Origin: Hygrocybe punicea
Taxonomy: Eukaryota > Basidiomycota > Agaricomycetes > Agaricales > Hygrophoraceae
NCBI GenBank assembly: GCA_963556145.1
Contig: OY744470.1
Coordinates: 1 to 64,000, forward strand
DNA: 64,000 nucleotides
Direction: 5' to 3'
The notes under the pieces are model-generated. The model was not told the origin of the DNA. It saw nothing but the letters and a program-made list of their open reading frames with translations, and did no database searches. Below, piece by piece: positions 23,515 to 35,223 of the stretch. Within the stretch, counting starts at the first letter, position 1. Each line of letters opens with the position of its first letter. A program made the translations under genes and the position numbers.

Positions 23515-24420
23515 TCAAGCACTTTCCATGGTCAGGTCGATTATGTCGTTCGACTGACACTTATGGTAACAAAAGACCCCTTTCGTCATAATCCAATGGC
23601 AACGACGGCACTTGGTAAACATCTTTTGGAACTCAGCCTCGGGACATCCAGGCTCGGCAATGGAATCGAGACGAAGAAGTTTCGATAATGCCGATTCAGC
23701 CTGAGAGCTTGTTGCAGGTTTTCGGGCTGAGATACCTTCCGTGACTTCGGTGTGTCAGCAAACTTCCCCAATGAAGGGTGGCAAACGGTTGGGTTGCTCA
23801 CAATCACCTTCGAAGTTCTCTCCTGCTGCCGATGGGCCAGCATTCACGACAGCAGCCATCTGGCCAAGACTTGGCCCACTGGCAATTTGAAACACTGCCA
23901 TTTTGTAAATTCAGGATCTTAATCGTCATATATGTCATGGAACTGACCTCGAGGTAGATATTTCCTTGTAGGCAAGTCTGGCATCGCATAAAATTGTTCC
24001 ATGGAAACTGAAGAATAGACGAGCTTAAAGTCCAACTATTAAAAGGAGAGTGACGAGTTCTCAAACCTAGATATCCGCACTTATTTCCATTACAGCATGC
24101 CACATACTGATTCACATACTTCCCCTCGACCGCCATAAAAATGATTGTTTCGGTGTAGTTCCCGTTATCACTAGATATCGCACATAAGCAGCAAGGGCCA
24201 CGGAAGTAATGAGTTTTGCGGTAGGCGGCGAGATTCTTTGGGGCAAGTCGCTCTCCTGCCTCATTCTCCGGCCTTTGAGGGTGATTTTCGTGAACAGCTC
24301 TATGAACTGATTTCAAGTCACTTACCAGATCCACGGACGTAGGTCGGCTTGTGTAGAGTCATAATGAAGGATGTAAGGATAGGGTGAGGATCCTTGCCGA
24401 AGAATGCGCCTGAGATAGCG
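23515..24420 (-). CDS. Cysteine-rich, probable zinc-binding protein
   Basis: Minus-strand exons with GT-AG introns give a protein with two Cys/His clusters: CCLCAISSDNGNYTE followed by YVACCNGNKCGYL, and near the C-terminus KCRRCHWIMTKGVFCYHKC, ending at 23515. The middle reads MEQFYAMPDLPTRKY across an intron at about 24066-24010. The Cys spacing (C-x2-C and C-x2-C-x13-C) suggests zinc binding. I have the impression of a family common in Agaricomycetes but cannot name it. The 5' end is uncertain: the frame is open to about 24470 without a Met, and the nearest ATG (24362) is out of phase with the next exon, so either another upstream exon exists or there is an indel. Confidence 0.5.
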
Positions 24421-24663
24421 TGGCGTTGTCGTAGTGCTGGCTGAGGATTGAGCAGATATAAATTTATGCGGGTTTCATGCTATGACTAGTATTTATGCCC
24501 ATCTGAATTCCTTCCACCATCTCGGCGCATCTTGACTGATCTGAACGAATCTAGATCTATTTGACTGTACCTTTCTTTCAACCTTCCATTTTGGGTTCCA
24601 TCAACGCACATAAATACTGCATGCTCGCCTTCGTCTAAGCATCCAACTTGAACACTCCCCACC

Positions 24664-26071
24664 ATGCCAACAGACGAAAATATCCCCCCCGAAATTCTAG
24701 GCCGCCCGCGCGATGAAGCTCTCCAACTTGGCCCTAGAAAAAAGGCGTAAGTGGGCTTCAAACAATTGATTTGCCCAGCTGACATCTTATGCAGTAGCGC
24801 CACTGACCCCCTTGTTCATCATGGCCGCCATTTTGGCCGGACTATTCATGCATTGTGCCGTGTCCACACTCTCCTCTCTAACGGGATTTCACGCGAGGTA
24901 GAACTTGCTGAGCATCCAGAAGAGTTGTTCACAGCCCAGTAATCTCCACACAATGACTTCCGGACGCAGCTGACAGGATATACATAGGGAAAGAAGGGAG
25001 CACCGCGTCTTCAAGAACCTCCTTCAGATGGTACCTGGTCTTGAAGAACACTTGATGAGCAGTTCTGAGGAAGAAGTCCAGCATATCGCCGACTTGGTAT
25101 GTGCTAATGTGATTGCACCACTCGAACAATCTACTCAGTCTCCTTCCAGGTTCAGAAAGGCGCTTCAAGTGCGCGGTCCGACGATACCAAGAGTCTGAAG
25201 GGTGCCATTCTAGACTGGATTACTCCCCATGGTCAGACTCTCACTCCTTCATTGACTCGCAACGTCAAAGTGGATCGAGGGTTCCATCATGAACGCACTG
25301 GAGCACTGCTCTGCCCCGCCGGCTTGGACTGGACAAATAACGAGTAAGGATTATGTTTTCCTCAAACGCCACAACTGATGTTGTTTAGGGTCAAAGAGAA
25401 GTTGAGATCCGGGGAACGGATTGTCTCTGGGGATGAATGGCCTGTTTTCCTTTACCATGGGTACGCGTACGATTCGGAAGATCCTTGGAATGGCCTCTTT
25501 CGCAGTACCCTACTTGTATCAGTCAGTTGCGTTCTGATGACACTCGCCACACTACTCAATGTTCAATAAAGGCCTACAAATACATTTTCACATCTCCAAG
25601 TTCCGTGGACAAAGAGCCCAAAGCAACCAGGTCAGGCAATGCTCGTCTCCATGGGATGACTCGTGTCACGCCGGCTTCGATCGCATATGTTGCTACTCAG
25701 GTAAAAGCATATCTTGTCATGCTACATTCTTGACTGACAGTAGCCAGGTGCGATTCTCTCTAACTTCCTCGCCTGTCTTTTCGAGGACAGATATTATGAC
25801 CGATTCCGAACGATTTTACAACTCTATTATGGATCTTTTGGAAGACATCGAGGAGCAAGAAGAGGTGAATCAGCTTCTCTCGTGGTGGGATAGGTAAGTT
25901 TGATTTCCTCATCATTCACACTAATCTCACTTGGACTGTAGGCAGATCTTTCCGAATACCTCAGCTCTTCGTCCATCCTCGAAAGATAGTGCTTTAGCAA
26001 GAATTAAAGAGAAACGTGCTGCGATAAAGAGGGCAATGGCGGACGAGACTGGGAACCCACATCACGTTTAG
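24664..26071 (+). CDS. DUF6698-like Agaricomycete protein, complete
   Basis: Eight exons join in phase without a break: 24664-24746, 24795-24938, 24988-25096, 25150-25343, 25389-25521, 25572-25700, 25748-25893 and 25942-26071, all with GT-AG introns of about 45-55 bp, giving about 355 residues. Diagnostic stretches are LLQMVPGLEEHL, GALLCPAGLDW, WPVFLYHGYAYDSEDPWNG, AYKYIFTSPSSVDKE, TPASIAYVATQVR and TDSERFYNSIMDLLED. I associate this order with the family catalogued as DUF6698, which is expanded in Agaricomycetes and has no known function. No signal peptide or membrane segment is seen; the C-terminus is basic (ARIKEKRAAIKRAM). It is the cleanest complete host-type gene in the window. Confidence 0.8.
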
Positions 26072-27005
26072 TTTCTGACGGTTTTAACCGCTCCGAGTCC
26101 AAGTCAAGAGAATTACATGGTGCAGTTCAAAATTCTGTTTCATTTGATTCCCATCTCTCATTGTATGTAAATTCTGAGTGTCAATATATGTCACTGTCCC
26201 CCGTGCGATGTGCGTGCGAAGTTGAGATCGCAATTGTAGTCATTGTTAGCAACGTGCTCAAACCATACCGCCCTGGTCAACTTTGGCTAGTTGACATAAT
26301 ACCGATGTACCTGTGTGCCTATATAAGGTCTATCACTTTTACTCACCTTGGCAATGCCGTGCAAATCTGATACATATGGGCATTCTGTATTGAGCTTGGA
26401 AAGCTGCACCAGGTCTTGCTGTCTTGAAAGTCACTGGAAATCTGTTCCGTACTGATCTTGCTGGTTAATTCTCTACCATCCTGATCGTGTATTGAAATAC
26501 TGGGCACTTATTATAAAAAAAGTCAGTCTTGTACACATAGACATTTATATATTATCTACAAGGAACTGTAATCAAGATGTATCTGACCTTACTTGCCAAT
26601 GCAACCTACTAATATAAGACATGTTATGGCTTGTCCGAATTCACAAAAATTCTTCACCTGTGCAATTGATGACGTTGTGGCAGATGTGGCCAAGCTCAAT
26701 CGCCCAGAGGTCTCTTGTGATTACCGACAACCCACCCTATATATGTAAGGCCTTATGTGGGCATCTGCCAGAATTATATATATTTTAAATTTTGTGCAGC
26801 TTATAAGGTCATATCACGGTTTGTCTGAACCTCCTTATTTTCGTGATGTATATACTCCAAACTTGGCTCGAGGTGATGTAAGCGTGTTTCAACTTCAACA
26901 AAACACGCCGCCAACTTGAACAGGTTTCAACATCACAGTGACATTGTTATCCATTCATGATGTGTGTTCCTCGTTAAATGATCTGAGGTTATCTAACCAG
27001 TTCCA
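26072..27005. other. Intergenic, no gene seen
   Basis: AT-rich sequence with short unrelated open stretches. Possible exons of the next gene model may lie near 26660-26750, but I could not join them in phase. Confidence 0.4.
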
Positions 27006-27364
27006 GGCGTGAACAGCTGCCAAAAACAACACGTCGTAGAGTACGCCATCGTGCTCAGGCCTTTGGTTATAAGGTAACCATGGAGTGGCTACTGGACTTT
27101 GGCATGCGCAATGGGATCGACATCGACAATGACATCAAAAATTCTTGCCTCAATGCCATCCAGAAGATTCTGAAGGATGCCCAGATCAGTCGAGTCGTCT
27201 CCGTGGAATGTCCAGATCATTCCACCGGTTCTGCGTTCTGCTTTGCGGTCGGGCACAACAAGACAATTGAGGGGTTGGAGGGGAATACGAAGGAGAGAAT
27301 TGAAAGGTTGCAGCAGGCTTTGGGCAGGAGGGAAGACTTGCCGAAGTGGTACGTGCTGAACTAG
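27006..27364 (+). CDS. Hypothetical 3' exon or gene fragment
   Basis: An open stretch of about 118 codons follows an acceptor (TTCCAG) and ends at 27364. It begins with a basic segment (REQLPKTTRRRVRHRAQAFG) and continues as a plausible globular sequence (MEWLLDFGMRNGIDIDNDI, AIQKILKDAQIS, ERIERLQQALGRREDLPKWY). No upstream exon could be joined confidently, so this may be the 3' part of a gene or a fragment. I do not recognise the family. Confidence 0.4.
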
Positions 27365-27499
27365 AAGATATCGGACGGCACGGTATGCAATCCTGCGCGA
27401 ATCCTGTTATATATTCATGACTTATTTAATTACAAGCTTAGACGGCTTCGCCGTGTTCCTGGACATTCAACAACAGCTGTCTACAAACTATGTTCGTCG

Positions 27500-27830
27500 T
27501 CCAATTTTCTCATGTTTCCAAACATGACTCGACAATCCTCTCTCTTTCGTACACGTGCTAGAGCTGTGAATAGTTGTCCATGCACAAAGACATCAGTTCA
27601 TAGGTCAAGAACGGTTTTGTCGAGTGAGACCAACGCAACCTGAAAGGTGCATGCGTATGCGAGGCGTAGTGAGGTCTGGATCCTGATTGTCGTCCCGGTC
27701 CATTCTGCGGCGGAGCGAACGAGTTCGTACACCCGAAAGCCGAAATGATACTCCGCCCGCCTGCAACACTGGTTTTTTCTGCAGGTGGAATCCTGGGGCG
27801 CGGAGGGCTGTGGTGGAGATTCTCCCAACG
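27500..27830 (-). pseudogene. Relic of Pif1/Helitron-type helicase C-terminus
   Basis: On the minus strand the frame reads LRLAYACTFQVALVSLDKTV, then LDL, TGA at 27598-27600, TDVFVHGQLFTALARVRKRE. This corresponds to the final helicase motifs of Pif1-like proteins, including those of Helitrons, where the usual form is close to FALAYA(M/T)T...SQG.TLD.V..DLR...F.HGQLY.ALSRV. The nonsense codon stands where Arg (CGA) is expected. The upstream part, to about 28500 on the same strand, has lost its reading frame and I could not follow it. It is a dead fragment. Whether it came from a Helitron or a host PIF1 gene cannot be decided from this piece. Confidence 0.6.
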
Positions 27831-27839
27831 TTTTGTGAT

Positions 27840-28602
27840 TTTGAGGGACTGCGCACGTTTCCCGCTTGCGATCTCATAACCTCTCGGCTTGAGGAGGCTC
27901 TGCCAGACGTTTAGGGTAATGGCGGGGATGCGTTTCACTGCTGCAAGTTCTTCTGGTTCGTCTTGGTCTTGAGATGGGAGAAGGCCGTGAGCAGTGGGTG
28001 GTTGGTGGAGTGGGTTCTAGTTGCATGATCGAGAGACGGAGGAGGAAGGTCACGTTTGGTTTGAGTATGACAGCGATGATGTTGAGTGGTCATGAGAGCT
28101 ACTTTCAGGCAGTGACTTTTGTTCTGGCCGAGAATGCCGTACTGGGTACTTGTTCTCGTCAAATTTGCCTAGAGTTCCTATTCAGACACCAGATGGGGTG
28201 CAATGATGATGCAAGAATGTACCTCCAAACTCGAGCAAATCTCAGAACCACTCTTCCCGAATGAGATGAATTTTAGCCTCGCCTACATACAGCACCTTCT
28301 CAATCTCCTCGTCGCCGGAACAGAGCGGATAAGTGACGCTGATGGGCCGTTCGAGATTCGTGATGTAGACGCCACACTGATGCGCGAACAGTTTGCTAAT
28401 GGATGTCGTGTATTCCTGACAATGTCATGACGATACCTGAAGAGACAGGCAGGTGGTGTTTTTGCTAGCGTCCAGCCGCCCCATATGAAGGGCAGAAAGA
28501 CCGGTGTGTTTCACCTCGTCGAATCTATATCACCACCTCGAAGCCAAAATCTGGCAACTATTGGTGATCCACAGGGGTTGGAACATGGGTATGTTTCCTT
28601 TA
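27840..28602. other. No assignable gene
   Basis: Several overlapping open stretches occur on both strands, but none shows a recognisable protein. It may include unrecognisable upstream remains of the helicase relic. Confidence 0.4.
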
Positions 28603-29394
28603 CAGCAGTTTTCATAAACATGCGGAAAAGTTGAAAAAAGATTTGAGGTGTAAAAATTTTGGACTTGGTGAAATGTCTCTTGTATCTCATGGAATACTGC
28701 ATGGATTGAGATGGTTATAGAGGGAAAGTTGTACTATTTCTTAAGGGCTTTCTACTCCTGTAATTACATTTGGACAATATTTAGTGTATGGTCAGTTGTA
28801 GATGAAATAACAGGGAAACCAGGATTTTTTGAGACCCAAAATGATATTGTCAAATTATGGCATCAAATGAGCTCCTATGAAGAAGATTGTAGGGAGAAAA
28901 TTGTTCATTTTTTCAAGGGCTAGAAGTACATATACCGTGTTTTTCTTTATTTTTGTCTTGTGAGCTCATAATAAGAATTCTTGTGGCATTTCATGCCTAA
29001 TGCACACAATCATAGTATAGATGAAATATTGCCTCAAAGGAGAAAAATAAAGAAAAACACGGTATATGTACTTCTAGCCCTTGAAAAAATGCACAATTTT
29101 CTCCCTACAATCTTCTTCATAGGAGCTCATTTGATGCCATAATTTGACAATATCATTTTGGGTCTCAAAAAATCCTGGTTTCCCTGTTATTTCATCTACA
29201 ACTGACCATACACTAAATATTGTCCAAATGTAATTACAGGAGTAGAAAGCCCTTAAGAAATAGTACAACTTTCCCTCTATAACCATCTCAATCCATGCAG
29301 TATTCCATGAGATACAAGAGACATTTCACCAAGTCCAAAATTTTTACACCTCAAATCTTTTTTCAACTTTTCCGCATGTTTATGAAAACCGCTG
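28603..29394. mobile_element. Palindromic MITE, CAGC(A/G)GTTTTCATAAAC termini, TA target
   Basis: Two arms of about 345 bp flank an unpaired centre of about 95 bp (near 28950-29045). The ends read CAGCAGTTTTCATAAAC and CAGCGGTTTTCATAAAC and are flanked by TA (28601-28602 and 29395-29396). The 70-codon mirror-image frames in the two arms (28711-28923 and 29074-29286) are identical in sequence, showing that the arms are essentially perfect. Compared with the MITE at 11820-12631, the centre is the same, the inner arms are homologous, and the outermost 50-60 bp differ. It sits between the helicase relic and the BRR2 fragment. Confidence 0.9.
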
Positions 29395-29396
29395 TA

Positions 29397-29855
29397 ATTG
29401 CAAACTGTGAACAAATGAAGGATTGAAGGACTTTTCCGACGAAAGCCTCCACCCACATTGTACTTTACATCGTAAATGAGCGGGACGAGATGTGTAACTC
29501 TGTAAAGTCAGGAACAGACAATGCTCCCAGATCAATGGCTTGCTTGAATAATGTGGGCTATCAGGATGGTGAGCCCAGGACAGAAGACACCAGAGATCGA
29601 CATAGCCTAAGAATGGTCAAACTTGTGGATATGGTGCGGTGTTTATTAATAACGTTTAACCCCCGTGCTACATGCCTTGCATTGTTTTCTCATGATAGCC
29701 TAACATCATATCTATGGTTGTCTTGGTTGTTGAAATATGGACTAGTGTGAGGTGAGATGTTGTTGGCGACAATGTGTTGGGTGGGGTGGGGGCATGTATG
29801 GCGCGCGTCACTGGACAACAATGTTCTTGTCATATCAGTGTGCATCCATGTGCAT
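29397..29855. other. Intergenic, no gene seen
   Basis: No coding exon is recognised. The BRR2-derived sequence begins abruptly near 29856, so the left breakpoint of that fragment lies at or just before the end of this stretch. Confidence 0.5.
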
Positions 29856-32403
29856 CTTTGCAAGATGGTGGAGAAGCGTATGTAAGTGTCTCTTCTTGTT
29901 TATTTTCTCAGTTTGCAAATACAATTGTTCATTGCCGAGATACTTTTTTTGCGTAGGTGGAACTCAATGACCCCTCTACGTCAGTTCAAGGGCGTACCGT
30001 CCGAAGTCATTGGAAAGGCCGAGGGTAAACAATTTGTATGTTTCTTTTCTTTCTCTCTTTGTTTTGAAGATATGGCTGACGCCTCTGTTCAATGCTAGCC
30101 ATGGTATCGTTACTTTGATTTAGTAGGTCTCCTCAGCCCCACATAGAATGTTATCTGCTTACCTGTGTCCATAGAATCCACATGAAATCGGTGAACTCAT
30201 TGGCATCCCGAACGCTGGAATATTGGTCCACCGCCTTGTTCATAACTTTCCTAAACTACAGTGCGTTTCAGGTCACCCCCTGCCATTATTTTTAGTTCTT
30301 GAGCTCATTGCCTCGTAGGTTGCAGGCTCAGGTACAACCCATCACCCGATCCCTCCTCCGAATTGACCTTTCTATCATCCCTGATTTCCGCTGGGACGAG
30401 AATCTCCATGGAACGGCGGAGACGTTTCTCATCATGGTGGAGGACTTTGACGGCGAAGTTATCCTCTTCCATGATTCTTTCATTCTCCGGCAGCGGTACA
30501 TGGAAGACGAGCATAGTGTGACACTCACTGTCCCCATGTTTGAGCCAGTCCCGCCTAACTACTATATTTCGATCGTATCTGACCACTGACTACATGCTGA
30601 GACCTGGCTGCCGATTTCTTTCAAGCACCTCATCCTCCCTGAAAAGTTCCCGCCTCCGACCCCTCTTCTCGACTTGCAAGCACTCCCGCTCTCAGCTCTG
30701 CACAACAAAGAGTTTGAGGATATCTACTCGTTGACGATCCACACGTTCAACAAGATTCAAATGCAAGTCTTTCGGGCATTGTACGAGAATGCATTCATTG
30801 GCGCACCGACCGGAAGCAGTAAGACGATCTGTGCTGAGTTTGCACTCTTGCGATTGTGGAGTAAGTGCGATCAGCCCCGGGCTGTTTGTATTGAGCCATA
30901 CCAGGAGATGGTGGAACAACGGGTGACAGAATGGCACCGCAAATTTGGAAAATTGCAAGGTGGGAAGGAGATCGTGAGTCTAACCAGAGAGACCAGTGCG
31001 GACTTGCGTCTGCTTGAGAAGGAGATGTGATCATTTGCACACCAGCACAGGTCAGTCACTCGTGGCTTTTTCGATTCTTTTGGCCGTTTTTTTTCTAACG
31101 TGCGGACAGTGGGATGTCCTTTCGAGGTGGTGGCGTCAACGGAAGAACATTCAAAATATCAGTCTGCTCATTGCGGATGAGGTTCAACTCATTGGTGGTG
31201 AGGTGGGTCCAACAATGCATGGGATCTGGGTGAATGGATGGGTGCACCATCCCATACCATCTTCAACTTTTTTCCAAGGTGAGAGAGTCTTGAAAATTTT
31301 TGGATATCCTTCAGCCACTGATTTAACCCTACAGTGCTCACCCTCTGGATATGGATAGTCACTTGCAGAGTTCCACAGTCCCGCATTTCCCATCACTCAT
31401 GATAGCCATGTCCAAGCCGGTGTATCTTGCCATTGTGGAATATTCACCAACGAAACCCATCATCATTTTTGTCCCTTCTCGCAGGCAATGTCGGCTTACC
31501 ATGGACGATATTCTCACGCATTGTGCTGCTGACGACAAGCCGATCCAGTTCTTGAACATCGAAGAGGAGGACTTGCAGCCTCATCTTGACCATATCAGCA
31601 AGAGAAGCCTGGCAGAAACTCTTCAGCATGGAATCGGGTATTACCACGAGGCTCTCAGCAAGCAGGACAAGCGAATCGTCGAACGTCTATTCCAGTCAGG
31701 AGCTATACAGGTGCTGATTGCATCCAAGGTATGTCTGTACTATCATTCCATACACGCGTATACAAATCTCTTCATTTCAACTGCAGGATACGGCTTGGAG
31801 TCTGCCTGTCTTGAGTTATATGGTCATCATGGGAGTACAGTATTACGAAGGCAAGGAACACCGATATGTGGATTACCCGGTTATGGATGTACTCCAGATG
31901 ATGGGCCGCGCATGTAGGCCGACAGAAGATGAACGCAGTCGATGTGTCTTAATGTGTCAGCAGACTCGGAAAGAGTTTTACAAGAAATTTCTCGCCAAAG
32001 GTCTGCCGATCGAATCACACCTTCCTACCCATTTACTGCACGATTATTTCCTGGCCGAAATTGCTGTTAAGACAGTCAAGAACAAGCAAGATGCTATGGT
32101 AAATAATGCTTCTCTTTCACAGAAGATTCGTGCTTACCGCTGATCTTGATTTGGTAGGATATTTTGACCTGGACATATTTCTATCGACGGATGACCCAGA
32201 ACCCAAACTACTACAACCTCCACAACGTCAGCCATCAGCATTTATCCGATCACCTCTCTGAGCTGGTAAAGAACACTCTCACCGATCTGGTCAACTCGAA
32301 ATGTATAGCGATCGGTACGTACCCGTATCTTGTTTAGACTTTCCGAGTACTCATGTTATCGGTAGAGGACAAGATGGATGTTTTGGCTCTTAATCTCGGC
32401 CTC
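29856..32403 (+). pseudogene. BRR2 (U5 snRNP helicase) fragment, broken
   Basis: BRR2 is the Ski2-like RNA helicase that unwinds U4/U6 during spliceosome activation. This fragment starts within the first Sec63 region (LCKMVEKRMWNSMTPLRQF), continues through IPNAGILVHRLVHNFPK and VSDHWLGAETWLP, and covers most of the second helicase cassette: Walker A-like GAPTGSSKT (30800-30826), [75 protein letters not shown]. The N-terminal half and final Sec63 region are absent. Defects seen: a -1 frameshift near 31018-31029 (after RLLEKE), loss of about 30 residues after GEVGP near 31211, and Gly to Ser in Walker A (where GSGKT is usual). Introns are retained, so it arose by DNA duplication, not retrotransposition. 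It passes straight into MCC alpha sequence near 32403. Confidence 0.85.
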
Positions 32404-32439
32404 TTTTTCCTTCGGCTCGTAATAGCTGACCCACTTGCA

Positions 32440-35201
32440 GAGGAGAAATCGCCTGTCGCGTCATCAGAACTGCCAAGAAGCTGGGTGTTAGGACAGTGGC
32501 GGTGTATAGCGAAGCGGACAAGGATGCATTACATGTCCAGATGGTTTGTCTGGCATTTTCCTAATTTCTCGGACCAGGAAAGATAATATGGATATTACAG
32601 GCAGACAAGGCATATTGCATTGGCCCACCACCTTCTTCTGAGAGCTATGTCAGTCGTACATTTAATATCGGTATCGAGGACCACATTCAACTTTCTGTCA
32701 GCTTCGGATGGACAAAATTATCGATGTTTGTCATCGAAGTGGTGCCCAGGTGCGTCTTTCCCTTGTTTTTGCAGCACCACCTACATTTTCCCTTCGAAAT
32801 CACAGGCAGTCCATCCTGGGTAAGTCTACTTCTTGAAACGGTACGACTGCGACATCCAGTTCTGTACTGACGTCTTATTCGACCAGCTACGGATTTTTGA
32901 GCGAAAATGCGCTGTTTTTGGAATGCCTGGCTCAGGAAGGGATCGTGTTCATTGGTCCGCCTGCCAGTGCTATCATTAGCATGGGATCAAAGAGGTATGT
33001 AGGGATCTCTGTCCAAATGTCATTCTACCAATATACTACTTATCTAACATTAGTGAATCGAAGAATATCATGTTAGGTACGTTTCCTGATCTTCCTTTGA
33101 TAAGACGAGTCTTCCTATACTTACTTGGTAATAAGCCGCTGGAGTCCCTTGTGTACCAGGATATCACGGAGATAACCAAGACTTATCTTTACGAACAAGC
33201 TAAGAAAATAGGTAACCCCACTTATCCCACCCTCTCGCGCCTTTCTTCTGAATAGTGGGCAAACAGGCTTCCCAGTGCTAATTAAAGCAATCCACAGAGG
33301 CGGTGGGAAAGGCATGCATACAGTCTCATCGCCTCCCTCTGCTGCTGTTTTTGAGGAGGTGCTGTTATCTGCCCAGCAGGAATCACAAAAGGCTTTCGGA
33401 AATGCAATGGTTCTGGTGGAAAAATACATCGAACGACCACGGCATGTCAAGGTACAGATATTTGCCGACAAGTTTGGCGGGGTGGTAAGCTTGTGGGAGA
33501 GAGATTGTTCGGTGCAAAGAAGAAATCAGAAGATCATTGAAGAGGTGTGTGCCCTCAATTACATCGTAGGTTGTCATTAAATACGCATTCGGGTGATTAG
33601 GCACCTGCCCCTGGGCTCTCGGCATATTTGAGAGCAGATCTTAGTGCTAAGGCAATTGCTGCTGCCAGAGCAGTAAATTATGCCGGTGCTGGGACTGTCG
33701 AGTTCATCTTCAACAATGATACGCAGGGATTCTATTTTATGGAAATGTAGAAAGTCTTCCTTGTCTATTCTCACCTTTTTCTCGCATGATCAGGAATACG
33801 AGGCTTCAAGTTGAACATCCTGTTACGGAAATGGTCACTGGGTTGGATCTCGTTGAATGGCAATTGGAGGTGCGGTCCTTTGTTTGATTCCATTGTTTCT
33901 CTCCGCATACAAGCTGTCGCCACCTCCACAGGTCGCAGCAGGCAATGCTCTGCCTTTGGCGCAATCAGCTATTCCACTCGTCGGTCACGCCTTTGAAGCC
34001 CGTATCTATGCCGAGAACCCCCACAACAACTTCCTCCCTGACTCTGGGCCGCTTCTCTACCTCTCCACGCCCACCCCCACGCAAATATTCGCTCCCTCCT
34101 TTCCTTCACTCCCGTCAGCCTCTTCACTCATCCAAAGTCAGACCTCAGACCCTCCCACGACACCGCCCTGACAATATCACCTTTGCGGCTCGAACAAGGC
34201 TGCACGGAAGGTTCACAGATCGGCGTATTTTATGACCCTATGATTGCAAAGCTCGTTGTGCATGCCAGGGATCGCACCGAAGCATTGCGAATGCTGCGCA
34301 AGGCATTAGATGAGTATAGAGTTGTGGGTGTTGCTACCAACGTAGAATTCCTGAGGACCTTGGCGGGTAATCAGGCGTTCATTGATGGGGAGGTCGAGAC
34401 AGGGTTTATTACGGTACGTCATCCGTTCTCTATACAGTCTCCTCAGAGATAGCTGGAAATAGGTCAGCAGTGTGATTCTGCGCATATATACGTATGAGTT
34501 GAAAGACGGCGTCCCTTGAAGTTCTTGCACAAGCTGCAATATTCGTAGTCCTCTGGGACCAAACGACGACATCTCCCTCACCTTGGTCTTCCCCCCTTTC
34601 CCGTCGCTTTGGTGGAGACATACACGAATGAGTCATCACTCTACAAGACGAAGCCTCTGGAGAACTTATCACCGTCCTCATTAAATCTACCACATCTCAT
34701 ACTTTTGACGTCACAGTGCGCACGCCAACATCAAATACTTCGTTTCCATGTGTACTCGCGCAGCCCACCTCCCGACAACCTTGGCAGTAACCCTCAATAG
34801 CGAGCATCGGCGGACTACCATCGTTTCGCAACTGCCACAACATAGCGTACCCTCTTCATCTCCCAGCACTATGGAGCGTCTCCATGTGTTTACTGGCGGT
34901 GTGAAGATGACCTTCCTATTGCCATCCCCTAAATGGCTGCTCTCTATAGGCGGGGACGTGCTTGCCGCAGGTAAAGGTGTGCTCAAAGCCCCTATGCCAA
35001 GTCTAATCGTGGACGTATGGGTGAAGGTCGGTGACAGGGTCGAGAAGGGTCAAGCCATTGTGGTATTTGGAGAGCATGAAGACAGAGACCGTGTTGAGGG
35101 CTGATGTGGTTGGCGTGGTGATGGCTGTTGGCTGCACGAAGGGAGATATGGTAGAGGAAGGTAGGGAGCTTGTCAACGTCAAGGAAGATGCAGAATCGTA
35201 G
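32440..35201 (+). pseudogene. Methylcrotonoyl-CoA carboxylase alpha subunit, broken
   Basis: The normal protein is the biotin-carrying subunit of mitochondrial leucine catabolism. The sequence enters at the second exon ([26 protein letters not shown]), continues through the biotin carboxylase and ATP-grasp regions ([72 protein letters not shown]) to the biotinyl domain (LKAPMPSLIVDVWVKVGDRV, ESMKTETV). The first exon and mitochondrial targeting signal are missing, replaced by the BRR2 fragment. Defects: a frameshift near 33185-33200, Arg for Gly in the Gly-rich loop (HRGGGKGM, about 33294), a disrupted frame near 34140-34190 and again through 34440-34740, and a one-base insertion at 35063-35069 just before the biotin-accepting Lys. 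It cannot make an active enzyme. Confidence 0.88.
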
Positions 35202-35223
35202 GATCACTTGTCTATTTACAGAG

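Noticed and set aside
23339..23591. Plus-strand frames of 72-81 codons
   Set aside because: They overlap the C-terminal exon of the cysteine-rich gene on the other strand and lack family motifs or a splice context.
24486..24803. Minus-strand frame of 105 codons
   Set aside because: It overlaps the first exons of the DUF6698-like gene, which has far stronger support from splice phase and family motifs.
28711..29286. Two identical 70-codon open frames on opposite strands
   Set aside because: They result from the perfect inverted arms of the MITE. The sister MITE at 11.8 kb does not keep the frame in a conserved way.
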